A stretch of DNA of 64,000 nucleotides from Drechslerella dactyloides. Its lineage: Eukaryota; Ascomycota; Orbiliomycetes; Orbiliales; Orbiliaceae. The stretch's first letter is position 1. Each line of letters opens with the position of its first letter. The position numbers and the translations under genes were made by a program. Under the pieces are notes generated by a model. It did not search any database, was not told where the DNA came from, and was given only the letters and a program-made list of their open reading frames with translations. Shown piece after piece: positions 46,159-56,443 of this stretch. Location of the stretch: contig JAGTWJ010000019.1 in assembly GCA_020064725.1 (NCBI GenBank), positions 4,998,501 to 5,062,500 of the forward strand, given 5' to 3'.

Positions 46159-47925
46159 TTATGCCATGACGAAAGAAAAGGCTGAAACAATGGTGGTGAG
46201 TGCCAGGGTAAAACGTAATGACGAGACTGAGGCTGCACAAGCGCCACTTATGGCCCCTCTGGTCCTCATAACCACCCCGTCCACAGTCGAGTTTGCAGCC
46301 TTGGAATTGTTCCGTGTAGGATGTGGATTCGCGATTACACTGCTGTATAACTGCAGCAGCGCAGCTTCCGAGGCCAGCAGATCAAAGGTGATATGCCCGC
46401 CGTCTTGGATTGTAAGGATCGTATCAACAACGTTTCCCTCCACGGCGCCATCGTTTGAAGAGAACGTGAACCCCGATACATTAACCAAGGCCTTGGAATT
46501 GGATCCGGGGCCTTGTAGTTTAATGACAGAAATTTCCAACCCCGGCGGCCATGGTGTTGCTATCTTGATTTGCTTCGAAGGTCTAGGGTAATCAAAGGGC
46601 CAGACAGGGGACTCTTCTGTTGCAGGATTCGAGCTGCCCATCGTAGTATTGTATATCTCGAGGTTAAGCACCACTATTTTCTGGAGCTTGTTTTTTTCAT
46701 CCCAGATGGAATAGGAGCTGTAATCTGTGTCGTTTCCACCCGAGATGGGCATGACCTTGAGGGTCCCATCGAACGACAGGATCTCAGAAACAAAGTAAGC
46801 ACCATACGCGAGAGGCAAAACCCCGGCTGAGTAGTTTCCTGTGATTGTCGGATAAGTGACCGGTAATATGGGGCTGTACGAGGCCCGAGGCGTAGCATGG
46901 AAATAAACTCTGCCGATTCCGAGGGAGGCAGCGAGGAGGGCGTAATCTACAAGCCATAGCGCTGCCGCAAACGTATCAGAAACACCTGGACGCCCGACAC
47001 ATGATACTGTATTGGTCTCTCCGATAGAAAACTGTGCGCCAACCGATTCAGCGGCAGCTATTTGGCCGACATAATTGCTGATGTTCCAATACAAGGCGTC
47101 GTGAAGAAGCAATTGCCGAAGAGTAACAAGGCCGGTACAGCCTGACTGGGGGTAAAGATGCATCGTGTATAGAGTGATCCGAGAGCCTTGAAACCCAGCT
47201 TTGATAATACCAGGAATGTCGAAATCTTTAGTAACACTGTATACTGGATTGGCGAATCCCCCGGCGGTAAATTTGATGGTTATGTTAGGTTCGAGCTCTT
47301 GGACTTTGTCAGCTATGAAGTTCCATTCTGGAAGCATCATTTTGGCGTCCCAGCCCGCGTCTCGATAACCCTTGGAGCCATAAAAGTCTGCTTCGTTTCC
47401 GATCTCGAATAGCTCTAGCTGATCGCCCAGATAGTCAAGGACTCCGCGTGCCGTAGAGATCGCAGCATCAAAACTGTTGGTCGTATTTATGAGATTCAAA
47501 CACCATATATACTTTGTATCAGGCGGATAAGTGCCCCGGAAGGACTTGAAATAGTTGGGACCAAGAGTGACATTGGTCTGCGCTTGAGGGCCATAGTAAC
47601 CTGATTGAAACCTCGAAATACTGAGTGTATTGTTGGGGTCGTATGACGTCTTGTCGGATTCGCCCCCTCCAAGGCGTATAGCTGGGCCAGCGCCAGTATT
47701 TATGGACAGACCCTTGAGAAAGTTGCTGAAAAGCTTGGTCTTCGAGAAAATGGGGAGATCGCGATTTTGAATTGACCAGGATACAAGATTTTGATCGAGC
47801 GAGCGCAGTAGAGCGTCCCGAGCAGGCACGGTTATGGTGAGGTTGATGAACGAGGTCGCCGGCACGAGCGCCGTAGAACATAGCACCAGGAAAAGAATGA
47901 CTGGTATCCGAAGAATAAAGATCAT
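46159..47925 (-). CDS. Secreted GH79-type beta-glycosidase (glucuronidase family), GPI-anchored type
   Basis: Single exon, 588 residues. A signal peptide covers the first 24 residues. The catalytic barrel shows acid/base E178 in FEIGNEADF and nucleophile E303 in FSIGETNTV, the two glutamates of clan A retaining glycosidases. A GH79-type C-terminal beta-domain follows. The last about 20 residues are hydrophobic (FTLALTTIVSAFSFVMA) after a small-residue stretch, the pattern of a GPI-anchor signal, so the enzyme may be wall- or membrane-bound. Many Asn-x-Ser/Thr sites fit a secreted glycoprotein. The likely substrate is a beta-glucuronide or 4-O-methyl-glucuronide, for example on arabinogalactan protein, as in other fungal GH79 enzymes; specificity is inferred. 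Confidence 0.9.
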   Translation of the reverse strand: MIFILRIPVILFLVLCSTALVPATSFINLTITVPARDALLRSLDQNLVSWSIQNRDLPIFSKTKLFSNFLKGLSINTGAGPAIRLGGGESDKTSYDPNNTLSISRFQSGYYGPQAQTNVTLGPNYFKSFRGTYPPDTKYIWCLNLINTTNSFDAAISTARGVLDYLGDQLELFEIGNEADFYGSKGYRDAGWDAKMMLPEWNFIADKVQELEPNITIKFTAGGFANPVYSVTKDFDIPGIIKAGFQGSRITLYTMHLYPQSGCTGLVTLRQLLLHDALYWNISNYVGQIAAAESVGAQFSIGETNTVSCVGRPGVSDTFAAALWLVDYALLAASLGIGRVYFHATPRASYSPILPVTYPTITGNYSAGVLPLAYGAYFVSEILSFDGTLKVMPISGGNDTDYSSYSIWDEKNKLQKIVVLNLEIYNTTMGSSNPATEESPVWPFDYPRPSKQIKIATPWPPGLEISVIKLQGPGSNSKALVNVSGFTFSSNDGAVEGNVVDTILTIQDGGHITFDLLASEAALLQLYSSVIANPHPTRNNSKAANSTVDGVVMRTRGAISGACAASVSSLRFTLALTTIVSAFSFVMA

Positions 47926-48686
47926 CGCGCAAAGTCCTTATCGGCGGGTGAGAAGTCGTGACTTGCGAGTTGTAGTTCGATTCCGCCTTGCTGATATGCA
48001 TATGGACTTCGGTATATGTACAGTCTATGGTTTTGTTTATAGCTGTAGCCGGTTTGAATGGATCTCTAGTATACTTACTTACAGACAACAATTCCCTTCG
48101 TCAACTCATGCTCGGCTCAGTACCGGAAATACCCAGCTGGGACCGGGACGATGCAGCCAATGTAGAGATCGGATCGAATAAGATGCACAGCGTTATACCT
48201 CATCCATCCGAACAGTGCGTTGTGTGACGTCAGGCGCGGTGTTAGCGGCGACAGCCGGCCGCTTGGCCGTCCGCCATGACGGAGACTTGGAAATAGCCGG
48301 TTAGCCGCAGGAATGGAAATTTAAATCAGCGTATCTACATTTCAATTCCAGCACTCAAGGTAAGGACGTAGGTAATAATATTTACAAGCACATAGTACGC
48401 GAGATCCGACGTGACCAGCATGACAGACTCCCCGACAATGAAACGTAGTAACCCGTGAAAGCGGATGCAAGCCGCAAAATCGATGACGTGCGGACAGGGG
48501 AATCTGACAAAAGAAATACAAAAGCAGCAACACGCAAAACTCCGGCGCCTGTTTAGTCGAGAGGTGCATAACAAATGACGGCGAATGCGAATGGGACGCG
48601 GGTTGGCATAACCAATTCAATCCATAGTCGAATGCGAATCGTGACGGCGTGTCCTTGGCGATGTATCCATGGATCCAGCAACGAGT
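47926..48686. other. Intergenic region upstream of the GH79 gene
   Basis: 0.76 kb. It holds the GH79 promoter and the 3' end of the neighbouring surface-protein gene. No gene seen. Confidence 0.5.
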
Positions 48687-49825
48687 CTACTGACCATAAC
48701 TTGCAGGACTGTAAACATACTTCTGAGGTTGATTCTGCGGCGGGGGCGGGGTATTGTGCCAAGTTGTATCGCCCATCATTTCAACCTTGTGGGGTGGACC
48801 CTGCATGGCGTACAGCTCAACGGGTTCTTGATGCATCTGAGTTGGCAGTTCATTCACAGTCGCGTATCCCTTGAAATCGTTATTGGTGTTGTGAACACTC
48901 GTCGTGCTGTGACCACCCATCTGTTGATAAGGCCAAGGCTGATTTCCAGCGGGAGCGTCATGCGCATTTGGATATTTGGGAGGCAATGAGCCGTTGTTTG
49001 TGTGCATGGTGCTCTGGCCGTGGTTGGCGCGTGATTGTGACATTCGTTTCCTCATGAACCAGATCAGGCCAACGATAGCAAGTGTCCCGACAATCGCGCC
49101 GCCAATGGCACCACCAAGTATTCCCGGAGACACCCCGCCCGCCGGTGGTACAGCTGTTGGAGTCGATGAGGAGGTGGAATCCGCAGTCGTCGAGGCATCG
49201 GCTGCGGATGCAGTGGTGGCTGCCGTTGTCGTACTGGAAGCCGATTGCGTCTTTCTCGCTCGTGAGGTCGCTAGCGTCGGCGTCGACGTTGGAGTAGGAG
49301 TTTTGCCTCCTCCCCAAACACCAAATTTATCGGATTTGAGAGTTTTCATCCCGTACCCAATTATGATAAATATCTGATAGTTGTTGGACTCTGGCCATGT
49401 CTCATCAGGAGTGAATTCCGTGTCCATATCGCCATATGCCGGATATGCCACTGAAGCGGTTTAATCGTCAACAAAAGCTTCGAAAGAACGCATGTGTACC
49501 TGCGCATGCAAATGGACCAGCACAACTACGAACCTGAATCACTGATTTCTAGCCCGATTTTCCCGTTGAGAGCAATCGTTACATTGAACGACTCTGCTGT
49601 GTTCTGATTCGCAGGCGTTTTCGGTATATACCAGACGACCGGGACTGGTATCCCCACCTGGAATCTGGCATTGGCGGTAGGCTTTATGACTGTGTCTTTA
49701 GTGTATGTGTAGGTGGTCGATGTCGGCGAGGATTCGATTTGCCGTTCTTCTACCCACGAGCCGGCCGCAAGACGTAGCGATATACACATGAATGTGAGTA
49801 GGGGTATCCATTTTTGCCGAGCCAT
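48687..49825 (-). CDS. Single-pass surface protein with Ser/Thr-rich stalk
   Basis: Two exons on the minus strand, 49825-49534 and 49450-48687, giving 351 residues. The donor is GTTCGT, as in the glucosidase gene. Signal peptide at about residues 1-22; an ectodomain of about 120 residues with beta-strand character; a Ser/Thr/Ala/Pro-rich stalk at about 145-200; one membrane segment at about 208-230 (ILGGAIGGAIVGTLAIVGLI) followed by a basic stop-transfer (MRKRMSQSR). The cytosolic tail is Gln/Asn/Pro-rich with tyrosines. This layout resembles fungal wall-stress sensors and other mucin-like type I proteins, but no WSC or cysteine-rich head is seen, so the role is open. Confidence 0.88.
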
Positions 49826-50996
49826 CGGTTATCGATCGATCGTCAGGAACTCCAATTGTCGAATGCTGGGTCTAACTTTGTTACAGCGTCGCGTCGCGTG
49901 TAGTATATGTCGGTCTCAGGTATCGTTCCTAGGAGAAAGCCAAAAGCCAGAATAAAAGCCAAGGGCTTTACAGCGGGGTCCGAATGCATTTTAAAGTCCA
50001 TATCGGTTGCCATCTGGTGGCATCAAAATGCATCTGTGTCACGACCCTCGGGTGCATCTGATCTCGTAGGTTGTCGTTCAATCTCGCTTGGGATTTGCCC
50101 AGCTTTCCTTCAGCGGCAGCAATAAGGGGAAGTTGATAACCCTTGTCGCGGCATTGACCTTTTGGGAAATGGCAAGGGAAATGGCTTGCTCTTTAAAACG
50201 CCGGCGACTTTTGGTCGAGAAATCTGTGCGGCACGAAAAGCTTTGAGATCAATGGTTGGCTCCAGCAAGCGAGATCTCTGCGTCTTTGGTGATAAGCCCC
50301 TGGCTAGCCCCCACAAACATGGGCCCGGAAGGCTTCTTTGTTCCGCGTCTTTGGCTCAAAGCCAGCGAATGAGCCTCAGGATCAACCTCCCTAGCCCGCC
50401 TGCCTGGATATTCCCTCGATTATGACAGATGCATGTGTCATGTAGATTACATGCAGGTACTCAGGGTCGGGGACAGTCGACTTTAACGCGTTTGCAGAGA
50501 TCCCAGACCTGTGAAATTTCCCTTCAATTGTTCCGAGTTCGCGGAGTCGAGTCTATTCTTATTGTACGAAGTAACAATCGCCTAAGCCTATAAGCTCGAA
50601 GGCGCAACACGTTTAGCCTATCGCAATAAATCCGAGAGCAAGCGCTTGAATACATGTAATAAATACATCGAAATCATGAGTCTGTAATATCCAGCGGCGA
50701 ATGTGTCAATTCGCTCATTCAGTACAGTACTGTCAAGTCCAGCCTGCAGCAAGCAATGGCAACCGAGGGACAGAATCCTCGAATGACAAATACACTGACA
50801 TCGGGAGCTGTTGACTTGGGTTTGCCCGGAGTTCATATATATGTGCTCGTAGTCTCGCCGATGTTGGACGCGCTCCGGACTTCAAGGTCCTCCAAATCCG
50901 ACATTCCGTATTTAGCCACGCGTTATCACACGACCTGGCTAAATATATACGAACAATTTAAATCAGGCAACTGCTCTGAGCAATCGCTAATCAAGT
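49826..50996. other. Intergenic region
   Basis: 1.17 kb between the 3' end of the deaminase-fold gene and the start of the surface-protein gene; it holds the latter's promoter. Short frames, no family. No further element seen. Confidence 0.5.
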
Positions 50997-52200
50997 TTAA
51001 GTTAGTATAGGGGATACTGACCGCTTGGCAAGTTGCTCGTTCTCGACGCAGCGGGCGCCGTAACGGTGGCAGCCCTGCGGACATTCGGTCTTGAGCGAAA
51101 ACTGCCAGTGGAACAGCTGCTTGGTCTCGTTCGCAGCGATACCAGCAACCACTTTCGTAATAGGACTCCCCTGACCAAAGCCGGGCTGCGCTGCCGCTCT
51201 ATCCGCCATGAACTGCATGCTCAAACTCATCAAAAACTTGGTCCACCCTAACTATCATTGCAAACAAGATCACCCCTTGTCGTTAGATCGATTATATATG
51301 GACGCGGTTGCGCGTTTATTGCGGATTGAGGTGCATGCAAAACTTACTCGATAGAGATCCGAGCCAGAGGTTCCGAAAATCACGCGCTGGAAGCCAGCTT
51401 CGGGCCTGTTAGCGACGAGATAGAACGTAGGTAGCTTGATGGATCCCAACAACAGCCCAGATTAGAGCTCACCGTGCAGAATTGTTGTCGCACACATCGG
51501 ACAGCTGATAGATAACACGTATCCAGGTTAGTCATGGTGTTAGCCTGCGGCCAACCTTGCCATTGTTTGAAAGTAGAAGCATATTCAAGAGAGAATTGGT
51601 TACGGTTCTGCAGTTGTGTAGATCCAGGCGTTCTTCCACACTTGATTAATTTCCAAGACGCTCATCCCTTCGCTTCTAAACTTGTCGACGCAGTGTCGAA
51701 TGGCGTTGATTTCTCCATGCTCGGTTGGGTCTATCCAGAGACCAGCAAGCCATATCGAGTATATCGACAGCTTAGTCAGCTTTAAATGTATGAGGATATA
51801 TTCCAAGCTCTAAGAGAGGAGGGGTACCTCCTGTTGTGGCCACTTTGTTATAACCCACGCACAAGATCTCTTTGCTTGTGGCATTAACGATTACGGATCC
51901 AAATGCAGCATAGTAGCAGGGACTCGGAAGCGCTGCAATTGACGCGCGCATGTATCGCCAGTCCAGTTCCGTTATGGAGGGCGCCGACAATGCGATGGTA
52001 TCAAGAGCCAAAAGCCTTGTGAAATAATTAAGGACTGAGGTAGACCCAGCCATAACCACAATTGTATGGGAACATGGGGTCAGCGCAGGCATCAAAAATG
52101 GGCCATGGGCTCAGGAGCCTTGTAGCCTTGTGGCTAGAAGATGGAACGCGCATGTTATGGGTTGTAGAGATGCGTGAGAAAAGAGCTTACTGAACTGCAT
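50997..52200 (-). CDS. Secreted cytidine/guanine deaminase-fold protein
   Basis: CDA-superfamily zinc deaminase with a signal peptide. Six exons on the minus strand: 52200-52191 (10 bases), 52034-51828, 51730-51604, 51504-51473, 51397-51348 and 51251-50997, giving 226 residues. Zinc ligands are complete: H77-x-E79 (EHGEINAI, assembled across intron 2) and PCPMC with C116 and C119, finished by exon 4. The first exon supplies only Met-Gln-Phe; joined to exon 2 it gives a hydrophobic leader ending ALSAPS, a good secretion signal. Two N-glycosylation sites (NAT, NET) and several extra cysteines near the C-terminus also fit secretion. If the first exon is wrong, the protein could start at ATG 52053. 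Substrate unknown; the motif spacing is nearer guanine or tRNA-adenosine deaminases than cytidine deaminase. Confidence 0.85.
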
Positions 52201-52665
52201 TCTGGGCATGCGGAGTTGATTTAGGGACTGGGACTAGTTCGAGTTCGGGTTTCGAAATGCTTTTTCGACTATATCGATGCAACGAAGCGGAGCGTGCAAC
52301 TGTTAACTGGCAGCCTTTCACGGGATCTTTTGCTCTAGTATAACTCTGACATTGGGTCACATCGATGCATCGGATGTGCCCGAAGCGAATTATTCCTTGG
52401 CGGCCTCAAGGTACATCACGCTAAAACATCCATGTCGTCGTGCTTTGTGCAGGTGCGTATATGATGAAGAATGCTCGTCCTCAAGCTCCTAGCTCCCCAT
52501 CAACGTTCGGAAACATGGGGCAAGACGAAGACTAGTCAAATTCGAGGCGGATGTTTATAATGAAATTTCTGTAAATTATTAAAATCTATATCTATAGAAT
52601 GACTTCGGCTGCATGCAATAGTGCTCGTAGCTACAAGCAAAAACGAATTAACAATATGTGAATGA
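52201..52665. other. Intergenic region upstream of the deaminase-fold gene
   Basis: About 465 bases that hold the deaminase gene's promoter. No clear TATA box. Nothing else seen. Confidence 0.5.
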
Positions 52666-53355
52666 TCACACAGATATTGCGGCAGCAACACTAGCATTGG
52701 AAGCGGCGGCACTAGAAGCTGCTGCGTTGCGACTGGCACAGGCCAGAACCTCCAAGATCGCGAGACCGGAAACGAGAACGCCCTGCTCAAACTCGCGAGA
52801 ATCATTATAGTCTCGGTTGATGATGAATTTGCCCTCCTTTCTCTTTGCAAACTTGGTATACACAAACATCGCAACGACGCGATCGTGCTCGTCGACGAGT
52901 TTCAGAGCTCTTCTGAGCCTGGTCTTCTTCTGGCCTTCCAGATCGACGTTGCGAGTCGTTTTCCATGTTAATTTTTGACTCGACGGAAGAGTCCAGACGT
53001 AGCGAGAATGGAGCGAGGAATCGCTCTCGACTCGATGCTCGTTGCCATCAGCATCGCGGAAGTGAAATTTCGTCATCCACATATTGCTGCCCATTTTAGC
53101 CACCAGCGGGCCTTTGTCGTCTTCGCCGGTCCATAGCTGGACAAAGCGCTCTTTCAAGCTGCTCGGACGAGAATAGTGGAACTCCGCAAAATATAGAGGG
53201 TTCTTATCGGCGTCAAGGATATATTTTTGGATATGTAGAGTCTTCCACTTCGAATAAAGGTGAAATTCCTTGGTAGGAGAGGGTCCAAGGTCGGTGGATG
53301 GGACAGAATAGATGGATTCGTCGGAGACGTTCTTGGATTTGTCGAGTAAACCCAT
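52666..53355 (-). CDS. Tubby/LURP-one-like conserved protein
   Basis: Single exon, 229 residues, no signal peptide. The middle (about residues 28-200) is a run of alternating beta-strands: FHLYSKWKTLHIQKYIL, PLYFAEFHYS, GPLVAKMG and RYVWTLPSSQKLTWKTTR. This resembles the tubby C-terminal-like fold found in scramblases, LURP-one and many fungal hypothetical proteins. A conserved-looking RDY stretch near residue 180 is followed by a short hydrophobic helix (GVLVSGLAILEVLAC) and a Ser/Ala-rich tail. A membrane-associated or lipid-binding role is possible but only by fold analogy. Confidence 0.7.
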   Translation of the reverse strand: MGLLDKSKNVSDESIYSVPSTDLGPSPTKEFHLYSKWKTLHIQKYILDADKNPLYFAEFHYSRPSSLKERFVQLWTGEDDKGPLVAKMGSNMWMTKFHFRDADGNEHRVESDSSLHSRYVWTLPSSQKLTWKTTRNVDLEGQKKTRLRRALKLVDEHDRVVAMFVYTKFAKRKEGKFIINRDYNDSREFEQGVLVSGLAILEVLACASRNAAASSAAASNASVAAAISV

Positions 53356-54140
53356 GTTGTGTAGAATTACCGTGCGATATATTGAAAATAGTTATCGAGT
53401 GGTCTGTTAGAGAAATGCAATGATGTCGAAAATGCTTTATGTTGTGAAAGTTGAAATTCGAATTGCGATTACGTCGACTGTCGGGTCTTATATAGAGTTC
53501 ACGAACGGTGCACGTCCAGCGCGCAGCGTTGATCATGCCATTGATCGGTACTTTGCAAGCTTTGTCTCCGACGTTGTGCTGAGCCACGCCTGGTGCGACC
53601 ATTGCAAGCCTTGGAATTTGCGTCCAAACTACCGGCATATGACGCAGGGAGGCAGACTAAAGCAGGCTCTAGAGATTGGTCCTTATATTCAAGTTCGTCC
53701 GTTCGCCATGCATATCAGCAGGGTTTGGATAAAGTGTTGGCAGTGTGCCCGGCAGGCAAGCTTGGGTAGTTTCCCGAGGAATTTCGGAAGTTTCCCGTCG
53801 GTCTGGACCAGCATCGGTGCGCGATCGAGGCTAAGATCTGACATTCCAGTCAGCCTGGTGTGCTGATAACAGCGGCTTGGCCTTTGTTGTAGAGTCCATC
53901 ACTTACTAACTTCAGCACCGAGGCTGCTGTCGATTCGGCCTTGATTTGGGTGCCTGTTTTTGGCTGTGCCCAGGTGTGAAGGGTGGCCGGTGGCTTGGAC
54001 GCGCGCGGTCATGTTGGTTTCGGACTTAGACGGAGAAAAGAAGTCGCTCGACGCCATCGCTGTTGCTGATTGCCGCCAGCCGCCGGAGAATCGATGCTTC
54101 AACCTCGGAACCGGCTTCCTCTTCCCTTCATACAACAGCA
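53356..54140. other. Divergent intergenic region
   Basis: About 785 bases between divergent genes, expected to hold both promoters. A frame on the plus strand (53420-53866) has no family support and overlaps the presumed 5' leader. Confidence 0.45.
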
Positions 54141-56005
54141 ATGGCGACTACCCGCGCGCTTCTGGATCTCCCGCATGAGCTGCTCCACCAGATCTTCTTG
54201 AGTGTGGATCCAGATGATCTTGCCGCCTTACAACTTACCTGTTCTTCCCTTGACAGATACGTCAAGGGTAACGAACTGTTGCTGAAGGCGCTCTTTTTGC
54301 AGCACTGGGTAGATATCACCGTTGCCTGCCTTGACTTCTTGGACACCATCGCAGACTTGTGGATCACCGGCTTCTGACACCATACCGCAGGACGAATCGA
54401 CGGCGAAGGGGACATCGGCACTTGGGTCGACCTGGGAGAAGCGTCTTCACAATGCGGTTTGGCTGCAAAAGATCCTCGAGTCGGATAGTCCAGATTCCAA
54501 GGTAACCTACCGCCATCCTGCCCTGCTGCATCGCGAGACCAGCCAGCGATTGTTTAGATCACACTAACAAGGTACCTCTCGCGAGTCTAGCTTAACGATT
54601 ACCAGAAAGTTGTCGAAACCATTGTTGCCTTACTACAAGTCAAGAATCTTGACAACTCTAGAAGCCTAAGCTTCCTGACCGATTACTTCGAAGGAAACAA
54701 GTTGAACATCGATACTCTACTATGCCGCTCTTCGCTCTTCGAAGCTGTTGGCGATAGTACTCGGGTCGCAGCTGATACCGAATTCGAGCGCCAGCTCTCC
54801 GCGAAGCTGCACTGTTACTACGGCGTGCCGATTGATCCCCGCGGGAAAAAGCGAAAGCCAACTCACCCATGTGCACGTTCCAAAGTCTACGACCTACGAA
54901 ATTATGACGCGAATACAATGTGGGGACCTTTCAGGGCTGATGGATCAGGGAGGGTGGACTGGGAAAAGATGGAGGCCATCATGATTGTTCTCGCGTACAA
55001 CATGAATCTCACTGTGGATGAATCCGACCCTGCGTTCGGGGCGATCTGGACGGTGAAATTCAGAGGCGCGGTTCCGTACTCGGGGCCGTTTATCGAGCCA
55101 ACAATAGTGGACGAAATAGACCCTCCTTTGGAAGCGGCGGATCCTTATGGTGTTACAGGAACATGGCTGAGGGTACCAAATTCTCGGATATCTAAGCGTC
55201 TCAATCCATACTAATTAATGTTACAACAGGTTGTGTGCTTTTTAGGTATCACGATAAACTTTATCCAGGTTTAAATATCAAGCAAAATTGCTGATTAATT
55301 GGTACGGTAGATTACCACGATTTCCATGCCTTCAATTTCAGTTCTGCGCCTCCGCCTGATGGTGTCCCACGCGGACCGATCGAAATTCCGGAAGCCCTCC
55401 GATTCATTAAGCTAGGGATACGCATCACCAAGATTGAGCCTCCTGGTCCAGATGATGGTCAAGATTTGCCAGTTGTGCATTTCAGAGGTGTGTCCCGCTT
55501 GATCGACGCCTATTGGGACCCCAATGCGAACTCGCTGCTCACTGGTGAGTTCCGTCGCCTGCTAGGTCTTCTCGGCAACTCGAATTTTCTAGTTGCGGAG
55601 CCCCCTGACGATTTCCGTTACATAGGGACGGTGAGGCAGACAAGGGAAGGTGCGGTTCGATGGACAAGCTTCTCCGTATTTCAGGGGTAAGAATACTGTA
55701 ACACCGATCACTAGTGCTGAGTTTAAGCGGTCGCTAATCCAGAGACTTATAGGGAGGAAAGGTGGAGAAGCGAAGGTGTTCAGGTGGGCGGTCTTTGTTC
55801 CGGACGGGGTGTCCTGGGAACATGGTTCGACAAGTATGCTCAAGGTTGTCAAATTGCCCTTTCTCATCCGTCCGAAACTAATAAGTTTCTGCGCCCGACT
55901 AGAGATTTTGATCCCCACGGGCCCGCAGGCCCAACAGCCTTTTGGAAAACAAGCAATACCGTTGAGCGAAGCCTTTTATCCGACTCCGACAATGGTGGGT
56001 GGTAA
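54141..56005 (+). CDS. F-box protein (fungal C-terminal-domain type)
   Basis: Candidate SCF substrate receptor. Eight exons: 54141-54308, 54391-54501, 54591-55172, 55230-55245, 55311-55544, 55626-55686, 55753-55833 and 55903-56005, giving 451 residues. The F-box is at residues 5-45 (LLDLPHELLHQIFLSVDPDDL). The later part belongs to a fungal family marked by VTGTW, a VVCFL strand, VHFRG and the near-terminal HGPAGPTAFWK motif; all are rebuilt only by splicing. Exon 4 is a 16-base microexon. In exon 3 the acceptor TAG at 54588-54590 was chosen because the nearer AG candidates leave a frameshift. The target is unknown. Confidence 0.87.
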
Positions 56006-56443
56006 TAGTCTCGGGTGTCAGGATGATACGTCAATCGGTTCTCAAGAAGCGATAGCTCCGAATAACTTAGATGCAGAATTGAAAGCAATACCGCTTTTCT
56101 TGGTCGCTGTGAATACTTTTATTTCTACGGTTTAAATTGTAAACTGAGTGAGTTTATAGAAGCTTTCTTCGCAGTGACATGCAATGTCTGTAATCCCTTT
56201 GCGATCAAACGCGTAAATTGGCACATGCCGCTTAGGCATGTTTGTCTTCGGCATATAACTAGCCCCGCGGCTTACGTCTGGTGCTGTAGACCAAGGTATG
56301 TATGAGTTATGCCCTGCTGGCAAGATGTAAGCTGACACCTGACATTCAGTTCAGCAAACGCGCACCCAGTCTACCCTCAATACTTCATCCGTCGCGCATA
56401 GCTAGGCCATCACGCACCGATTGCAGCCATAGTCAAGATCATC
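56006..56443. other. Intergenic region
   Basis: About 440 bases between two plus-strand genes; holds the monooxygenase promoter. No clear TATA box. Nothing else seen. Confidence 0.5.

Noticed and set aside
53420..53866. 148-codon plus-strand frame in the divergent promoter region
   Set aside because: Overlaps expected 5' leaders, with no family; treated as chance.
54561..54590. Apparent frameshift in the F-box gene near the third exon start
   Set aside because: Using the TAG acceptor at 54588-54590 restores the frame (LNDYQKVVETI), so no pseudogene call is needed.
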